From: an uncultured Spirochaetales bacterium
Lineage (GTDB): Bacteria; Spirochaetota; Spirochaetia; Sphaerochaetales; Sphaerochaetaceae
NCBI GenBank assembly: GCA_945947045.1
Contig: CAMEXG010000127.1
Span: 1 to 6,044 of the forward strand
Direction: 5' to 3'
DNA length: 6,044 nt
The notes under the pieces were generated by a model. It searched no databases, was not told the DNA's origin, and saw only the letters and a list, made by a program, of their open reading frames with translations. Position numbers and translations under genes: made by a program. How positions within the stretch are numbered: the first letter of the stretch is position 1; each line of letters begins with the position of its first letter. Positions 5,867 through 6,044 of the stretch are shown piece after piece.

Positions 5867-5875
5867 CGACCAGAA

Positions 5876-6044
5876 TCAGCCGTTGACCTTCTTCATGTGA
5901 GCAATAAGGTCGAGAACCTTGTTTGAGTAACCGATCTCGTTGTCGTACCAAGATACAACCTTTACGAATGTATCTGTGAGTGCGATACCAGCCTTAGCAT
6001 CGAAGATAGATGTTCTTGTGTCACCGAGGAAGTCGGAAGAAACA
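5876..6044 (-). CDS. gap: Glyceraldehyde-3-phosphate dehydrogenase, C-terminal end (partial)
   Basis: Only the last 55 residues and the TGA stop lie in the window; the gene continues to the right. The enzyme oxidises glyceraldehyde-3-phosphate to 1,3-bisphosphoglycerate with NAD+ and phosphate, in the cytoplasm, making the substrate of the neighbouring PGK. The fragment begins VSSDFLGDTRTSIFDA, part of the catalytic domain, and contains the strongly conserved SWYDNEIGYSNKVLDLI, whose Asn contacts the nicotinamide of NAD+. It ends HMKKVNG. The catalytic cysteine and the NAD-binding Rossmann domain are outside the window, so type and completeness cannot be judged directly, but the tail is that of a classical phosphorylating type I enzyme. 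A 66-base gap containing a strong terminator separates it from pgk-tpi on the same strand. Confidence 0.96.
   Translation of the reverse strand, partial: VSSDFLGDTRTSIFDAKAGIALTDTFVKVVSWYDNEIGYSNKVLDLIAHMKKVNG

Overview
The window is a compact, entirely minus-strand stretch of a bacterial chromosome. It holds ordinary housekeeping genes separated by gaps of a few bases to about 65 bases. Read in the direction of transcription (right to left) the order is: gap (C-terminal end only), an intrinsic terminator, a fused pgk-tpi gene, secG, a second intrinsic terminator, a small flavodoxin-like protein, an exported SurA/parvulin-like foldase, nusB, map (methionine aminopeptidase), a purine-type phosphoribosyltransferase, and a closing terminator. 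No mobile element, CRISPR array, tRNA, rRNA or phage gene is visible. The first 140 bases are AT-rich and I see no gene or convincing promoter in them.

The likely source is a spirochaete (Spirochaetota). From memory, the order gap-pgk-tpi-secG occurs in Borrelia, and a pgk-tpi-secG cluster occurs in Treponema. A non-lipoprotein SurA-like exported protein beside nusB also recalls treponemes. Clostridia share part of this layout (gap-pgk-tpi...secG), so this assignment is moderate, not firm. All starts have clear AGGA/GGAG Shine-Dalgarno sequences.

Right block (about 3470-6044): lower glycolysis plus secG. GAPDH, PGK and TPI handle the triose-phosphate part of glycolysis; here PGK and TPI are one 646-residue polypeptide with all catalytic residues of both enzymes intact. 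SecG, a subunit of the SecYEG protein channel, follows 19 bases later. Left block (about 180-3464): five tightly packed genes (gaps of 3, 6, -4 and 14 bases) that are almost certainly one transcript. It combines envelope protein folding, transcription antitermination (NusB), N-terminal methionine removal and nucleobase salvage.

The most notable features are the PGK-TPI fusion, best known from Thermotoga, and a repeated regulatory layout. At both internal boundaries an intrinsic terminator's U-tract lies directly against, or within a few bases of, the next gene's ribosome binding site. That leaves no room for a promoter in between, which suggests that downstream genes are fed by partial read-through, giving stepwise expression. 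I do not see evidence of a wholly new biological system.
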